Source of the DNA: Microcella daejeonensis
GTDB taxonomy: Bacteria; Actinomycetota; Actinomycetes; Actinomycetales; Microbacteriaceae
Reading direction: 5' to 3'
NCBI RefSeq assembly: GCF_026625045.1
Contig: NZ_CP113089.1
Coordinates: forward strand, 2,542,001 to 2,606,000
DNA length: 64,000 bases
Shown piece by piece: positions 31,850 through 39,360 of the stretch; positions within the stretch are counted from its first letter, which is position 1; the number at the start of each line of letters is the position of its first letter. Under the pieces are notes generated by a model. It searched no databases, was not told where the DNA came from, and was given only the letters and a program-made list of their open reading frames with translations. Made by a program: the position numbers and the translations under genes.

Positions 31850-32620
31850 GTGAACAGCCCTCTCCCCGCCGGCGCGCTCGCCGGAAAGTCCGTCCTCGTC
31901 ACCGGATCCTCCCGCGGCATCGGCGCCGACACCGTGCGCCTGTTCGCCGAGGCCGGCGCGAACGTCGTCATCAACTACCGCTCGAAGGCGCCGCGCGCGC
32001 AGAAGCTGCTGACCGAGCTCGAGGCCGCCGGCACCGAGGGTCTCGCGATCGGCGCCGACCTCACCGACCCCGACTCGGTCGCGGCGATGATGGATGCCGT
32101 GCGCGAGCGCTTCGGCAGCCTCGACGTGCTCGTGCTCAACGCCTCCGGCGGCATGGAGGCGAACATGGGCGAGGACTACGCCCTGCGCCTCAACCGCGAC
32201 GCGCAGCTGAACGTGCTCGACGCCGCGCTGCCGCTGCTCGGTGCCGCGTCCCGCGTCGTCTTCGTGACGAGCCACCAGGCGCACTTCATCCGCACGGTGC
32301 CGACGATGCCCGAGTACGAGCCGGTGGCGCTGTCGAAGCGCGCGGGCGAGGACGCCCTGCGCGAGCGCATCCCGCACCTCGAGGCCGCCGGCATCGGATT
32401 CACCGTGGTCTCGGGCGACATGATCGAGGGCACCATCACGGCCACCCTGCTCGAGCGGGCCAACCCCGGCGCGATCGACGCCCGCAAGCAGGACGCGGGG
32501 CGGCTCTACAACGTGGCCGAGTTCGCCGCCGAGGTCGCCCAGGCCGCCGTCGACCCGGTCCCCGCCGACAACACGCGCCTCGTCGGCGACACCTCCTCCT
32601 TCACCGCCGCGGGGGAGTAG
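31850..32620 (+). CDS. Short-chain dehydrogenase/reductase-like protein lacking the catalytic Tyr
   Basis: A 256-residue Rossmann-fold SDR. The cofactor motif TGSSRGIGADT is intact near residue 19, followed by NASGG (for NAAG) and the active-site Ser region VFVTSHQAH. The YxxxK motif reads VALSK: the lysine is kept in ALSKRAGEDAL but the tyrosine four residues before it is valine. A Tyr seven residues before the Lys (EYEPVALSK) might substitute, or the protein may bind NAD(P)H without classical catalysis. It starts a run SDR-NUDIX-UPF0303 with tiny gaps, so it is probably an operon. Substrate unknown. Confidence 0.82.
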   Translation: MNSPLPAGALAGKSVLVTGSSRGIGADTVRLFAEAGANVVINYRSKAPRAQKLLTELEAAGTEGLAIGADLTDPDSVAAMMDAVRERFGSLDVLVLNASGGMEANMGEDYALRLNRDAQLNVLDAALPLLGAASRVVFVTSHQAHFIRTVPTMPEYEPVALSKRAGEDALRERIPHLEAAGIGFTVVSGDMIEGTITATLLERANPGAIDARKQDAGRLYNVAEFAAEVAQAAVDPVPADNTRLVGDTSSFTAAGE

Positions 32621-32624
32621 CCCC

Positions 32625-33092
32625 GTGGCGGCGACCCCCGGGCTGCGCCGCACCTCGCGCATCCTGCTGCTCGCGCCCGACGGCGCGGCTCTGCTCTTCA
32701 TGACGGCCGCGCCCGACTCCTCGCGGTTCTCCCGCTGGATCACCCCGGGCGGCGGCGTCGACCCGGGGGAGTCGCACGCCGATGCGGCCGTGCGCGAGCT
32801 CTTCGAGGAGACGGGGCTGCGCATCGACGCCGTCGACGAGCCCGTGCACTCCCTCGACTTCGACGTCGCCTGGGACGAGGCCGACCACGATCGCGGCCAC
32901 GCCGAGTACTACCTCGTGCGCGTGCCGGAGCGCTTCGAGCCGAGCTCCGATCACTGGACGGACGAGGAGCACGTCGACGTGACGGCCCATCGCTGGATGA
33001 CGGCCGAGGAGCTGGAGTCGGGCTCGGAGCCTTTCGAGCCCGCCGAGCTGCCCGCCCTGCTGCGCCGCTTCGCCCCGGACGCACCGGCATGA
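32625..33092 (+). CDS. NUDIX hydrolase
   Basis: A 155-residue NUDIX protein. The NUDIX box is complete in GGGVDPGESHADAAVREL plus FEETGL near residues 43-66, giving the helix with the metal-binding glutamates. It should hydrolyse a nucleoside-diphosphate-linked substrate. Single-domain proteins of this type often clean up oxidised nucleotides or nucleotide sugars; the target is not readable. GTG 32625 lies four bases after the SDR stop, and the stop overlaps the next gene by ATGA. Confidence 0.9.
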   Translation: MAATPGLRRTSRILLLAPDGAALLFMTAAPDSSRFSRWITPGGGVDPGESHADAAVRELFEETGLRIDAVDEPVHSLDFDVAWDEADHDRGHAEYYLVRVPERFEPSSDHWTDEEHVDVTAHRWMTAEELESGSEPFEPAELPALLRRFAPDAPA

Positions 33093-33571
33093 CCGTCGCG
33101 ATGGATGCCCGTGCCGAGCTGCTCGCCCTGCTCGAGCAGGTGCACGCCGACGAGCAGGAGTCGACCCTGCCGACCTTCGCGCACGCCGACGCCGTCGATC
33201 TCGGCACCCGAGCGCTCGCCCTCGCGCTCGAGCGCGGCCTGGCGGTCGCCATCCGGGTGATGCGCGGTGACCAGCTGGCCTTCCACGCGGCGACGGCCGG
33301 CACGAGCGCCGACAACGATGCGTGGATCGAGCGGAAGATCCGGCTCGTGCGTCGGCTCGAGATCAGCAGCCTGCAAGCCCGCGTGCGGCACGAGCTCGAC
33401 GGCGACGACCTGGGCTGGCTCGACCCGGTGCAGTACGCGCTGGCCGGCGGGTGCATCCCGCTGCGGATGGCCGGGGGAGCGCTCGTGGGCACCCTCACGG
33501 TCTCGGGTCTGCCCGACGTCGACGACCACGCCCTCGCCATGGAGGCCGTGCGCGCGCATCTTGCCGGGTGA
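33089..33571 (+). CDS. UPF0303/HbpS-like (DUF336-type) protein
   Basis: A 160-residue protein of the UPF0303 family, related to the haem-binding HbpS/GlcG (DUF336) fold. Conserved stretches are ADAVDLGTRALALALERG, FHAATAGTSADNDAWIERK, GGCIPLRMAGG and VGTLTVSGLPDVDDHALAMEA. Members are small oligomeric cytoplasmic proteins, some linked to haem or glycolate; the function here is unknown. It is coupled by ATGA to the NUDIX gene. Confidence 0.8.
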   Translation: MTVAMDARAELLALLEQVHADEQESTLPTFAHADAVDLGTRALALALERGLAVAIRVMRGDQLAFHAATAGTSADNDAWIERKIRLVRRLEISSLQARVRHELDGDDLGWLDPVQYALAGGCIPLRMAGGALVGTLTVSGLPDVDDHALAMEAVRAHLAG

Positions 33572-33602
33572 CGCTCCGAGCGGATCGTGGTTCACTGCAG
33601 CC

Positions 33603-33908
33603 ATGGTGTTCGCGGCGCATGCAGCAGGGGAGTCGGCCCTGCTCACGATGCGCGCGCTCGTCGACGTGATCCCCGGTACGCAGTACGACCGGGCCGCGAC
33701 CGTGGGGCCGTTCTTCTCGAGCTGGGTCTCGATCGTCATGATCCTGCTCGTGATCATGTGGGCCGCGGCCTTCGTCTCCATCGCCGCCCACCGCGACGGG
33801 ATGCCCCCGCGCGCGCTCATCGGATGGATCGTGGTCGTCATGGTCGGCGGTCCGGTCGGCGTGGCCCTCTGGTTCGGCCTCGGCGCTCGGCACCGCGCCG
33901 CCGACTAG
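33603..33908 (+). CDS. Small PLDc_N-like membrane protein, copy 1
   Basis: A 101-residue protein with two transmembrane helices (SSWVSIVMILLVIMWAAAFV and LIGWIVVVMVGGPVGVALWF) separated by a short basic turn (AAHRDGMPPRA). This is the arrangement of the phospholipase-D nuclease N-terminal (PLDc_N) module found as a stand-alone protein in Gram-positives. No catalytic HKD motif is present. A homologous gene follows at 33979. Confidence 0.65.
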   Translation: MVFAAHAAGESALLTMRALVDVIPGTQYDRAATVGPFFSSWVSIVMILLVIMWAAAFVSIAAHRDGMPPRALIGWIVVVMVGGPVGVALWFGLGARHRAAD

Positions 33909-33978
33909 GGAGCGGCACGCGGCCGCCCTCAGCGGAGGAATGCTCGCGCTCGCGCCCTCCAGGTGATTGACTGCCGAC

Positions 33979-34260
33979 ATGATCCCCGCACTGGCGACCC
34001 TCGACGGCGAGACCGCGAACCCGATGCTGCCTGCCGGCTACGACCTTCTGTTGACGCTCGTGCCGATCATGATGATCGCGCTCATCGCCGCGTCGCTCGT
34101 GTCGATCGCGCGCCACAGCGACGGATTGTCGCCGTTGGCGACGGCTGTCTGGTCGGCCGTCGTGCTGTTGGCGCCGCTTCTCGGCCCAGCCGCATGGGTT
34201 CTCATCGGGCGCGCGCAGGTGCGGCAGTCGCGACTCGACGTCACGACGAAATCGCGATGA
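33979..34260 (+). CDS. Small PLDc_N-like membrane protein, copy 2
   Basis: A 93-residue two-helix protein related to its upstream neighbour: LTLVPIMMIALIAASLVSIA, a short basic linker (RHSDGLSPLAT), and VWSAVVLLAPLLGPAAWVLI ending in a basic tail. The R-x-x-G-L/M-x-P linker is shared by both copies, which supports a local duplication. ATG 33979 is preferred over an in-frame TTG at 33967. Function unknown. Confidence 0.65.
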   Translation: MIPALATLDGETANPMLPAGYDLLLTLVPIMMIALIAASLVSIARHSDGLSPLATAVWSAVVLLAPLLGPAAWVLIGRAQVRQSRLDVTTKSR

Positions 34261-34539
34261 GAACGGCGGACTGACCCCGCTTCGGCGGATCGATCCGGAA
34301 TCCGATAATCATCATTATGTCAGCTCGGCGGGACGGGCGGCGGCCTCGCGGCCCGGCCCCGAGCCTCTCCTCGACGCAGCGATCGTTGCGAGGAACGATG
34401 CGCCCTCACGCCACTCCGCGTGGACCACGCACCGAGCAGGCGGATTCCTGCCTCGACTGGCAGAGTCGGATCTGCTCGCGCCGTGACCCGCGAGGATGAC
34501 TCGCCTCGGCGCGCATCCCCTCCGACACCAGGACAGCCC
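34261..34539. other. Gene-poor interval with an AT-rich palindrome
   Basis: A 279-bp gap without a convincing gene. At 34305-34318 an AT-rich inverted repeat, ATAAT-CATC-ATTAT, stands out against the GC-rich background and could be an operator or promoter for the acetyltransferase downstream. Base composition is less GC-biased here than in most of the window. Confidence 0.5.
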
Positions 34540-35133
34540 GTGACCATCGACTCCTCGTCATTCATCGACGTACCCGTCATCGACACCGAGCGGCTGCGCC
34601 TCGAGCCGCTCGGGCTCGACCACTTCACCGGGCTATGGGCCTCCCTCGCCGACGAGGAGAGCAGGCGACTCACGGGAACGACCGAGTCGTTCGAGGAGTC
34701 GCAGGTGACGACGTGGCTGTCAGGATTGGCCGAGAGGGATGACCGTGCCGACTGGGCGATGATCCTCCGCGAGACGGGAGAGTTCATCGGGGAGGTCGTA
34801 CTCAACGAGCTCGATGCCGAGGCGGAGGCCATGAACTTCCGCATCGCGCTGGCAGGCGCCGCGTTCCGAGGACGCGGCTTCGGCACGGAGGCGACGCGCG
34901 CCGTCGTCGATCACGCGTTCGACGTCATCGGCCTGCACCGCATCTCGCTCGACGTCTTCGACTTCAACCCGAGCGCTCGCAGAGCGTACGAGAAGGCCGG
35001 GTTCGTGTTCGAGGGTCTGCAACGAGACACTCAGTTCATCGACGGCGCGTGGCGGTCGTCGGTGATGATGGCGATCCTCGCCGACGATCCCCGGCCCTGG
35101 CGCTCGGAGCCGGTGAGCGCAGACGGCAGCTGA
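34540..35133 (+). CDS. GNAT-family N-acetyltransferase (RimJ/RimL-like)
   Basis: A 197-residue acetyltransferase: DTERLRLEPLGLDHF at the start, GEVVLNELDAEAEAMNFRIA in the core strands, and the acetyl-CoA-binding RGRGFGTEATRAVVDHAF near residues 108-125. ISLDVFDFNPSARRAYEKAG follows, a typical ending of RimJ/RimL-like enzymes that acetylate protein N-termini or small amines. GTG 34540 is chosen with AGGA seven bases upstream; a GTG at 34483 would add 19 unconserved residues. Codon use is less GC3-biased than in the neighbours, which may reflect transfer. Confidence 0.85.
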   Translation: MTIDSSSFIDVPVIDTERLRLEPLGLDHFTGLWASLADEESRRLTGTTESFEESQVTTWLSGLAERDDRADWAMILRETGEFIGEVVLNELDAEAEAMNFRIALAGAAFRGRGFGTEATRAVVDHAFDVIGLHRISLDVFDFNPSARRAYEKAGFVFEGLQRDTQFIDGAWRSSVMMAILADDPRPWRSEPVSADGS

Positions 35134-35261
35134 CCTGCTCGGGTTGAAGGGCGTGCACCGTCTCCGTGGCCGCCGAGCGCCCGCGCCGACCACCGCCTGG
35201 CCCCGAAGCGCCACGAGCCGCCGCGCCCAGGATGCGTACCGCCCGACTCGATCACGACAGC

Positions 35262-35750
35262 TCAGACGCGCGCATCCCCCGACACTCGCCCGGCCGCCGC
35301 ATCCATCACGGCCGTCGAACGCGCACCGGTCCACGTCCACGCCGACCGCAGGATGTAGGCCAGAATCAGGACCTCGACCCCGATCGTCAGGGCGTAGTAG
35401 AAGGCCCACTCCCCCGTCGCCCCGGCCGCGTTGAACACCATGATCGGGATGTACAGGGCGGCGATGACGAGGTTCGTGGCGCGGTTCGCTCGGGCGGGCA
35501 GCGCCATGGAGAGCATGACCATCAGGGCCGGGATCGCGATGATGACGAAGAAGACGGACATCAGGGCGCCGCTGATGGCGAAGTCGAAGATGACGCCGCT
35601 GCGGATGAGGTCGATCTCGCCGGGCTGGTACAGGTGGAAGTAGTCGATGTAGATGACGAGGAACATGAGGCTCGTCCAGGCGGCGGCGAGTTTCGCCTGC
35701 ACCGATATCGGCGGTTCCTGACGGGCAATGCTGGCGGATGCTCTGGTCAT
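35262..35750 (-). CDS. DUF6326 membrane protein
   Basis: A 162-residue four-helix membrane protein. Landmarks: SLMFLVIYIDYFHLYQPGEI in helix 1, FFVIIAIPALMVMLSMALP in helix 2, ARANRATNLVIAALYIPI in helix 3 and a final helix before AYILRSAWTW. The L-P-x-R-A-N-R motif suits DUF6326. ATG 35750 is supported by GGAG six bases upstream; an ATG at 35762 is possible. It is divergent from a TetR gene, with three tandem palindromes between them, so it is probably the regulated target. Function unknown; a transport or drug-response role would be inference. Confidence 0.75.
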   Translation of the reverse strand: MTRASASIARQEPPISVQAKLAAAWTSLMFLVIYIDYFHLYQPGEIDLIRSGVIFDFAISGALMSVFFVIIAIPALMVMLSMALPARANRATNLVIAALYIPIMVFNAAGATGEWAFYYALTIGVEVLILAYILRSAWTWTGARSTAVMDAAAGRVSGDARV

Positions 35751-35845
35751 GGTCTTCTCCATCGTTCGGTCGATCGGCGGGTCGGCAGGGCAGCGGTCGC
35801 TGATGCCGCGGAAGTGCCGCGCGCGTCGGTCCCACCCCCGGCATT

Positions 35846-35896
35846 TCGTACGGCGTACGACTCCCGTACGCCGTACGATATTCGTACGCTGTACGA
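35846..35896. promoter_or_regulatory. Three tandem 15-bp palindromic operators, 18-bp period
   Basis: Near-identical palindromes of the form nCGTACG-N-nGTACGA occupy 35846-35860, 35864-35878 and 35882-35896, each separated by exactly three bases. They sit between the divergent DUF6326 and TetR genes, 32 bp before the TetR start. They are the expected binding sites for that TetR protein, which would repress both directions. Confidence 0.8.
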
Positions 35897-35927
35897 TCGT
35901 CAAGACCGCGAGGGAACGGAGACCGCC

Positions 35928-36620
35928 ATGACGGCCGGAGCGACCGACGGCGACACCGCCAGTGCCAGCGCCAGCAGTGCCCCGCTCAGCAAGGAGCGGG
36001 TGCTGCGGACAGCCCTCGCCCTCGCTGACGCCGAGGGCATCACCGGGCTCACCATGCGCCGACTGGCGCGAGAGCTCGGCGCCGGGGCGATGTCGCTGTA
36101 CCACCACATCCGCAGCAAGGAGGAGTTGCTCGACGGCATGGTCGACCTCGTCTTCGCCGAGCTGACCCTGCCCGAGAGCGGCGGGGACTGGCGGGCGGCG
36201 ATGCGCGCGGAGGCCGTGTCGGCGCGGGAGGTGCTCGCCCGGCACCGCTGGGCGATCCCCCTCATGGAGTCGCGCACAACGCCCGGGCCGGCGAATCTCC
36301 GCCACCGCGAGGCGGTGACCGCGACGCTCCGCACCGCCGGATTCTCGGTGCGGATGGCCACCCACGCGAACTGGCTTCTCAACAGCTACGTCTACGGCCA
36401 CGCGCTGCAGGAGGCGGGCCTACCCTTCGCCGACGCGACCGAGCTCGGCGACATGATCCCCGAGGTGTACCTGCCGCAGCTGCCGGCCGAGCAGTACCCC
36501 TATCTGCACGAATCCGCCACCCAGCTCATGGCGGGCGACTACGACCCCGCGGACGAGTTCACCTACGGCCTGGACCTCGTGCTCGACGCCCTCGAGCGCG
36601 CTCGCATCGCCGACGAGTAG
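35928..36620 (+). CDS. TetR/AcrR-family repressor
   Basis: A 230-residue regulator. The N-terminal helix-turn-helix is clear in ALADAEGITGLTMRRLAREL then GAGAMSLYHHIRSKEEL near residues 28-65, followed by a ligand-binding domain of the TetR C-terminal class (ARHRWAIPLMESRTTPGPAN, YVYGHALQEAGLPF). The spelling MSLYHHIRSKEELLDGM is typical of regulators of drug or small-molecule efflux. ATG 35928 follows a GGAACGGAG ribosome-site-like stretch. Three palindromic operators upstream indicate autorepression and control of the divergent DUF6326 gene. The inducer is unknown. Confidence 0.9.
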   Translation: MTAGATDGDTASASASSAPLSKERVLRTALALADAEGITGLTMRRLARELGAGAMSLYHHIRSKEELLDGMVDLVFAELTLPESGGDWRAAMRAEAVSAREVLARHRWAIPLMESRTTPGPANLRHREAVTATLRTAGFSVRMATHANWLLNSYVYGHALQEAGLPFADATELGDMIPEVYLPQLPAEQYPYLHESATQLMAGDYDPADEFTYGLDLVLDALERARIADE

Positions 36621-36702
36621 TGACGCCGGGGCCGGAATATGCTTGTATTCCTCATATCCCCGAGCCGGCGTCGATGCGCGCTCGCTCCCGTCGAGGAAAC
36701 CG

Positions 36703-37500
36703 GTGCACCGCATGACCCGCTCCCCCGCTCGTCGAGACCGGGCCCGCGCGGCGGCCGTCACGGTCGCCCTCCTCGCCCTCACCGTGAGCGGGTGCACGGC
36801 GGGCACGTCGCCATCCGCCGGTCCGAGCCCGGCCGCGACGCCTGCGGCGGCAGACCCGCCCTCCGGGCAGATCAGCGCCGAGCCCGTCACCGGTACCGGG
36901 CCGAGCCCCTATCCCGGCACCGACTTCCCCCTCAATGCCGGAGCTCGATCCGTGATCATCGAGTTCGCCTGCGAGGGCGGCCATGAGTTCTCGGTGGAGC
37001 TCGGAGACTCGATGGCGCAGGGGCAGGCGCCCCTCAGCGGCACCTGCGACGGTGTCACCGACCTCGCCTGGCCGGTGACCGGTCAGGCGAGCACGCGACT
37101 GTCCGTCGTCATCCCCGAGGGCGTCGACTGGTCCGCCACACCCCTGTTCTCCGCCGAGGAGTTCTTCATCGATCCCGACCTCGAGGCCGAGTGCGAGCGC
37201 GCCATCGTCCCGCTCAGCGCGCTGTCCAACGCGGAGTCCGGCTTCACCGTCTACGCGGCCTTCGACGAGACGGAGTGGGCGAGCCGACTCGACGGCGCGG
37301 CCACCGAGCTCGCTGCCATGGGCGCGGAGTCGCGCACATCGCTCGCGGACTCCTTCACGCAGCTCGCCGCGATCGCGAGCGCCTCCGATCGCGTACCGGG
37401 CGAGCTCCTCGCCCGCACGCAGGAGGCGCATAACCGCGTCGCCGCCACCTGCGCCGAGAACCAGACCGCGATCTACACGATCGCCGAGTTCGGCGGCTGA
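36703..37500 (+). CDS. Hypothetical lipoprotein
   Basis: A 265-residue secreted lipoprotein: basic N-terminus, hydrophobic stretch AAAVTVALLALTV and lipobox VSGC (Cys31 from GTG 36703). A Ser/Ala/Pro-rich linker follows. The mature part has an IIEFACEGGHEFSVELGDSM block with cysteines (FACEG, GTCDG) suggesting a disulfide. The second half is helical with more cysteines (LEAECERA, ATCAEN). GTG 36703 is preferred because AGGA lies five bases upstream; ATG 36712 is the alternative. I recognise no family. Confidence 0.75.
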   Translation: MHRMTRSPARRDRARAAAVTVALLALTVSGCTAGTSPSAGPSPAATPAAADPPSGQISAEPVTGTGPSPYPGTDFPLNAGARSVIIEFACEGGHEFSVELGDSMAQGQAPLSGTCDGVTDLAWPVTGQASTRLSVVIPEGVDWSATPLFSAEEFFIDPDLEAECERAIVPLSALSNAESGFTVYAAFDETEWASRLDGAATELAAMGAESRTSLADSFTQLAAIASASDRVPGELLARTQEAHNRVAATCAENQTAIYTIAEFGG

Positions 37501-37526
37501 GACGCCCGAAACGGTTCATCGATCCG

Positions 37527-38138
37527 GTGCCCGACAACCCCTGGCCGCGAGGAATGTCGATCCGCGTCGACAGCGAGCCGCGTCTGCTGCTCGAGGCGCT
37601 GTGGGCCCGCAACGCTCTCGGCCTGAATCCCCCGGTGGATGCTCCGCCGCCCCTCCTCGACGCTCCCTCGCCCGCTCGTTCCTCCGCCGACGTGACCGAG
37701 CTCGAGACCGCGTGGGCCGAAGTCTGGTCGGCCGTCCTCGGCCACGCCGGAGCCTCCGTCGACCCCGTCGCGCTCCACGAGCGGCTGCTCGCCACGCCGG
37801 ACGGATCCCCCGAGCGCGCCACCCTCATGCGGGCCGCCCTCGGCTCCGGCTGGCGCGACCGCTTCGGCGACCTCGGGCTCGGTGCCGACTTCGACGCGTG
37901 GAGCCGGCGACGGTTCGAGGCCCGAACCCGGCGCGCATACCCTCCCCTGGATCAGACCCCCGAGCACCTCTCGCTCGATGCGCTCATCGCCGCGTGGCAG
38001 GCGGGGCTGACGACCATCATCACAATCCCCTGCCCCGGCGACTACACCCGCGCCCTCAGCCGCACGACGCTGCTCATGACCGAGGCGACCCGCGACGATC
38101 CGGCGCGCTACGCCGCCGCACTGGCCACCGTCCGCTGA
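37527..38138 (+). CDS. Hypothetical protein
   Basis: A 203-residue soluble protein of unknown family (176 or so residues if the ATG at 37554 is used). It has no signal or membrane segment. The N-terminal part (DSEPRLLLEALWARNALGL) and middle (ELETAWAEVWSAVLGHAGA) look helical. The C-terminal third contains SLDALIAAWQAGLTTIITIP and a Thr/Arg-rich helix. Third codon positions are strongly G+C, supporting a real gene. It follows the lipoprotein gene by 26 bp and may share its transcript. Confidence 0.6.
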   Translation: MPDNPWPRGMSIRVDSEPRLLLEALWARNALGLNPPVDAPPPLLDAPSPARSSADVTELETAWAEVWSAVLGHAGASVDPVALHERLLATPDGSPERATLMRAALGSGWRDRFGDLGLGADFDAWSRRRFEARTRRAYPPLDQTPEHLSLDALIAAWQAGLTTIITIPCPGDYTRALSRTTLLMTEATRDDPARYAAALATVR

Positions 38139-38208
38139 CCGGGGGTCGGCAGGGTCGTGTTCGCGGTGGGCATTACCGGGATGCCGCTGCCGGGCATCCC
38201 GTGATCGC

Positions 38209-38214
38209 TAGCCT
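38209..38214 (+). promoter_or_regulatory. -10 hexamer, leaderless arrangement
   Basis: TAGCCT followed by six bases and ATG 38221. Confidence 0.5.
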
Positions 38215-38220
38215 CGGCGC

Positions 38221-38634
38221 ATGACTCCCGACGACGCAGCACCACTCGACGACGCCGAGACCCGGATGCTCGACGCGATGCTCGCGAGCGACGTCGATGC
38301 GCTCGACGCGCTCATCGCCGAAGAGCTCGTGTTCACGCTGCCGGACGGCTCGTCCACCGGCAAGCAGGCCGACCTGGAGGCGCATCGGACCGGCGCCACC
38401 CGGTTCGAGCGGCTCGACGTGCAGGAGCGGAACTCCCACCGCGAGGGCGATTCCGGCACGACCGAGACGCGCGTGCAGGCCGTCGTGCTGTGGCAGGGCG
38501 CGCGCATCGAGTCGGCGCTCACCTACCGGCGCACGTGGCGCCTCATCGACGGCCGCTGGCAGGTGGTCGCCGGCAGTGCGATGCCGACCTCCGGCGCATC
38601 CGCGGCCGACGTCCGTCCTCCCGGTCGGGCGTGA
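38221..38634 (+). CDS. SnoaL/NTF2-like (DUF4440-type) protein
   Basis: A 137-residue cone-shaped alpha+beta barrel protein of the NTF2-like superfamily: an N-terminal helix pair (AETRMLDAMLASDVDALDAL), LIAEELVFTLPDGSSTGKQ, and the C-terminal strands YRRTWRLIDGRWQVVAGSAM. Members bind small hydrophobic ligands or act as isomerases or polyketide cyclases. No specific catalytic residues can be assigned. It stands alone and converges with the DUF7882 pair. Confidence 0.75.
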   Translation: MTPDDAAPLDDAETRMLDAMLASDVDALDALIAEELVFTLPDGSSTGKQADLEAHRTGATRFERLDVQERNSHREGDSGTTETRVQAVVLWQGARIESALTYRRTWRLIDGRWQVVAGSAMPTSGASAADVRPPGRA

Positions 38635-38642
38635 CGAGGCGG

Positions 38643-38969
38643 TCAGCGCCCCCCGGCCACCTCGGGCAGATCCGGAGGCTCCGGCACGACGCGCAGACCC
38701 GCGGGCGTGTTGCTCAGCCGCACGAGCTCCTCGACCCAGGCGCGGTTGAGTCGCGGCTCGCGGCTGCCGTCGAAGTCGAACTGCAGCGGGATGGTCGGGT
38801 TGATCCAGATCGAGCTGTGCCCGCTGCCGGAGGAGACCGAGTACTCCCACGAGAAGGTGAAGCTCTCGCCGCGCCGCACCTTCGACAGGATGACGATCTT
38901 CAGGTGGGCGAGCACGCGATCGTCGAAGTCGACGGTGATCGACGGCGTGCCGTAGATGAATCGCCCCAC
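38643..38969 (-). CDS. DUF7882 family protein
   Basis: A 108-residue protein beginning GRFIYGTPSITVDFDDRVLA, with LKIVILSKVRRGESFTFSWE, SGSGHSSIWINPTIPLQFDF and LNRAWVEELVRLSNTPAGL. This pattern is common in Microbacteriaceae and annotated as DUF7882. It looks like a compact all-beta domain with a C-terminal helix. Function unknown; soluble. GTG 38969 lies two bases after the stop of the upstream acidic protein gene, so the pair is an operon. Confidence 0.75.
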   Translation of the reverse strand: MGRFIYGTPSITVDFDDRVLAHLKIVILSKVRRGESFTFSWEYSVSSGSGHSSIWINPTIPLQFDFDGSREPRLNRAWVEELVRLSNTPAGLRVVPEPPDLPEVAGGR

Positions 38970-38971
38970 GG

Positions 38972-39328
38972 CTACTGCCCCAGCCCTTCGTCGATGTCGG
39001 CCATCATCGCGTCGATGTCGACCGCGGTGCGCTCGGCATGCGGGCCGGATTCGACCGTCGCCGCGAGGCCGATGCTCGGGAGCTCCGGCACGGGGAATCT
39101 CTCCGTCTCGTGATCGACGTGCAGGTCGTCCTCCGCCGACACCTCGATCTGCGTGTCGGCACCGACCACGAGGGTGCTGACCGAGGTCTGGCCGTCGTCG
39201 CCGAGCACCGGGATCTCGACCGGGACGCTGCCCTCGGTCGTCGACACCGAGGTGATGTACTCCACGAGCGCCGCCGCGACCGCGTCGCCGGTGACGACCG
39301 AGCCGCTGCTGAACCGGATGCGCTTCAT
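38972..39328 (-). CDS. Hypothetical acidic protein, partner of DUF7882
   Basis: A 118-residue acidic, soluble protein starting KRIRFSSGSVVTGDAVAAAL. It contains SVSTLVVGADTQIEVSAEDD and an acidic C-terminus (DIDAMMADIDEGLGQ). It has strand-rich spacing and no cysteines, membrane segments or known motif. It is directly followed by the DUF7882 gene (two-base gap), so the two products may interact. The start ATG 39328 lies 32 bp from the end of the upstream alpha/beta hydrolase gene. Confidence 0.65.
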   Translation of the reverse strand: MKRIRFSSGSVVTGDAVAAALVEYITSVSTTEGSVPVEIPVLGDDGQTSVSTLVVGADTQIEVSAEDDLHVDHETERFPVPELPSIGLAATVESGPHAERTAVDIDAMMADIDEGLGQ

Positions 39329-39360
39329 GGGCTGAGCGTAGCCCCGAGTGCGGGGCCCGC

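Noticed and set aside
35846-35896. Considered as a CRISPR or transposon end repeat
   Set aside because: Only three 15-bp units with 3-bp spacers, each a palindrome, between a TetR gene and a divergent target: this is an operator array.
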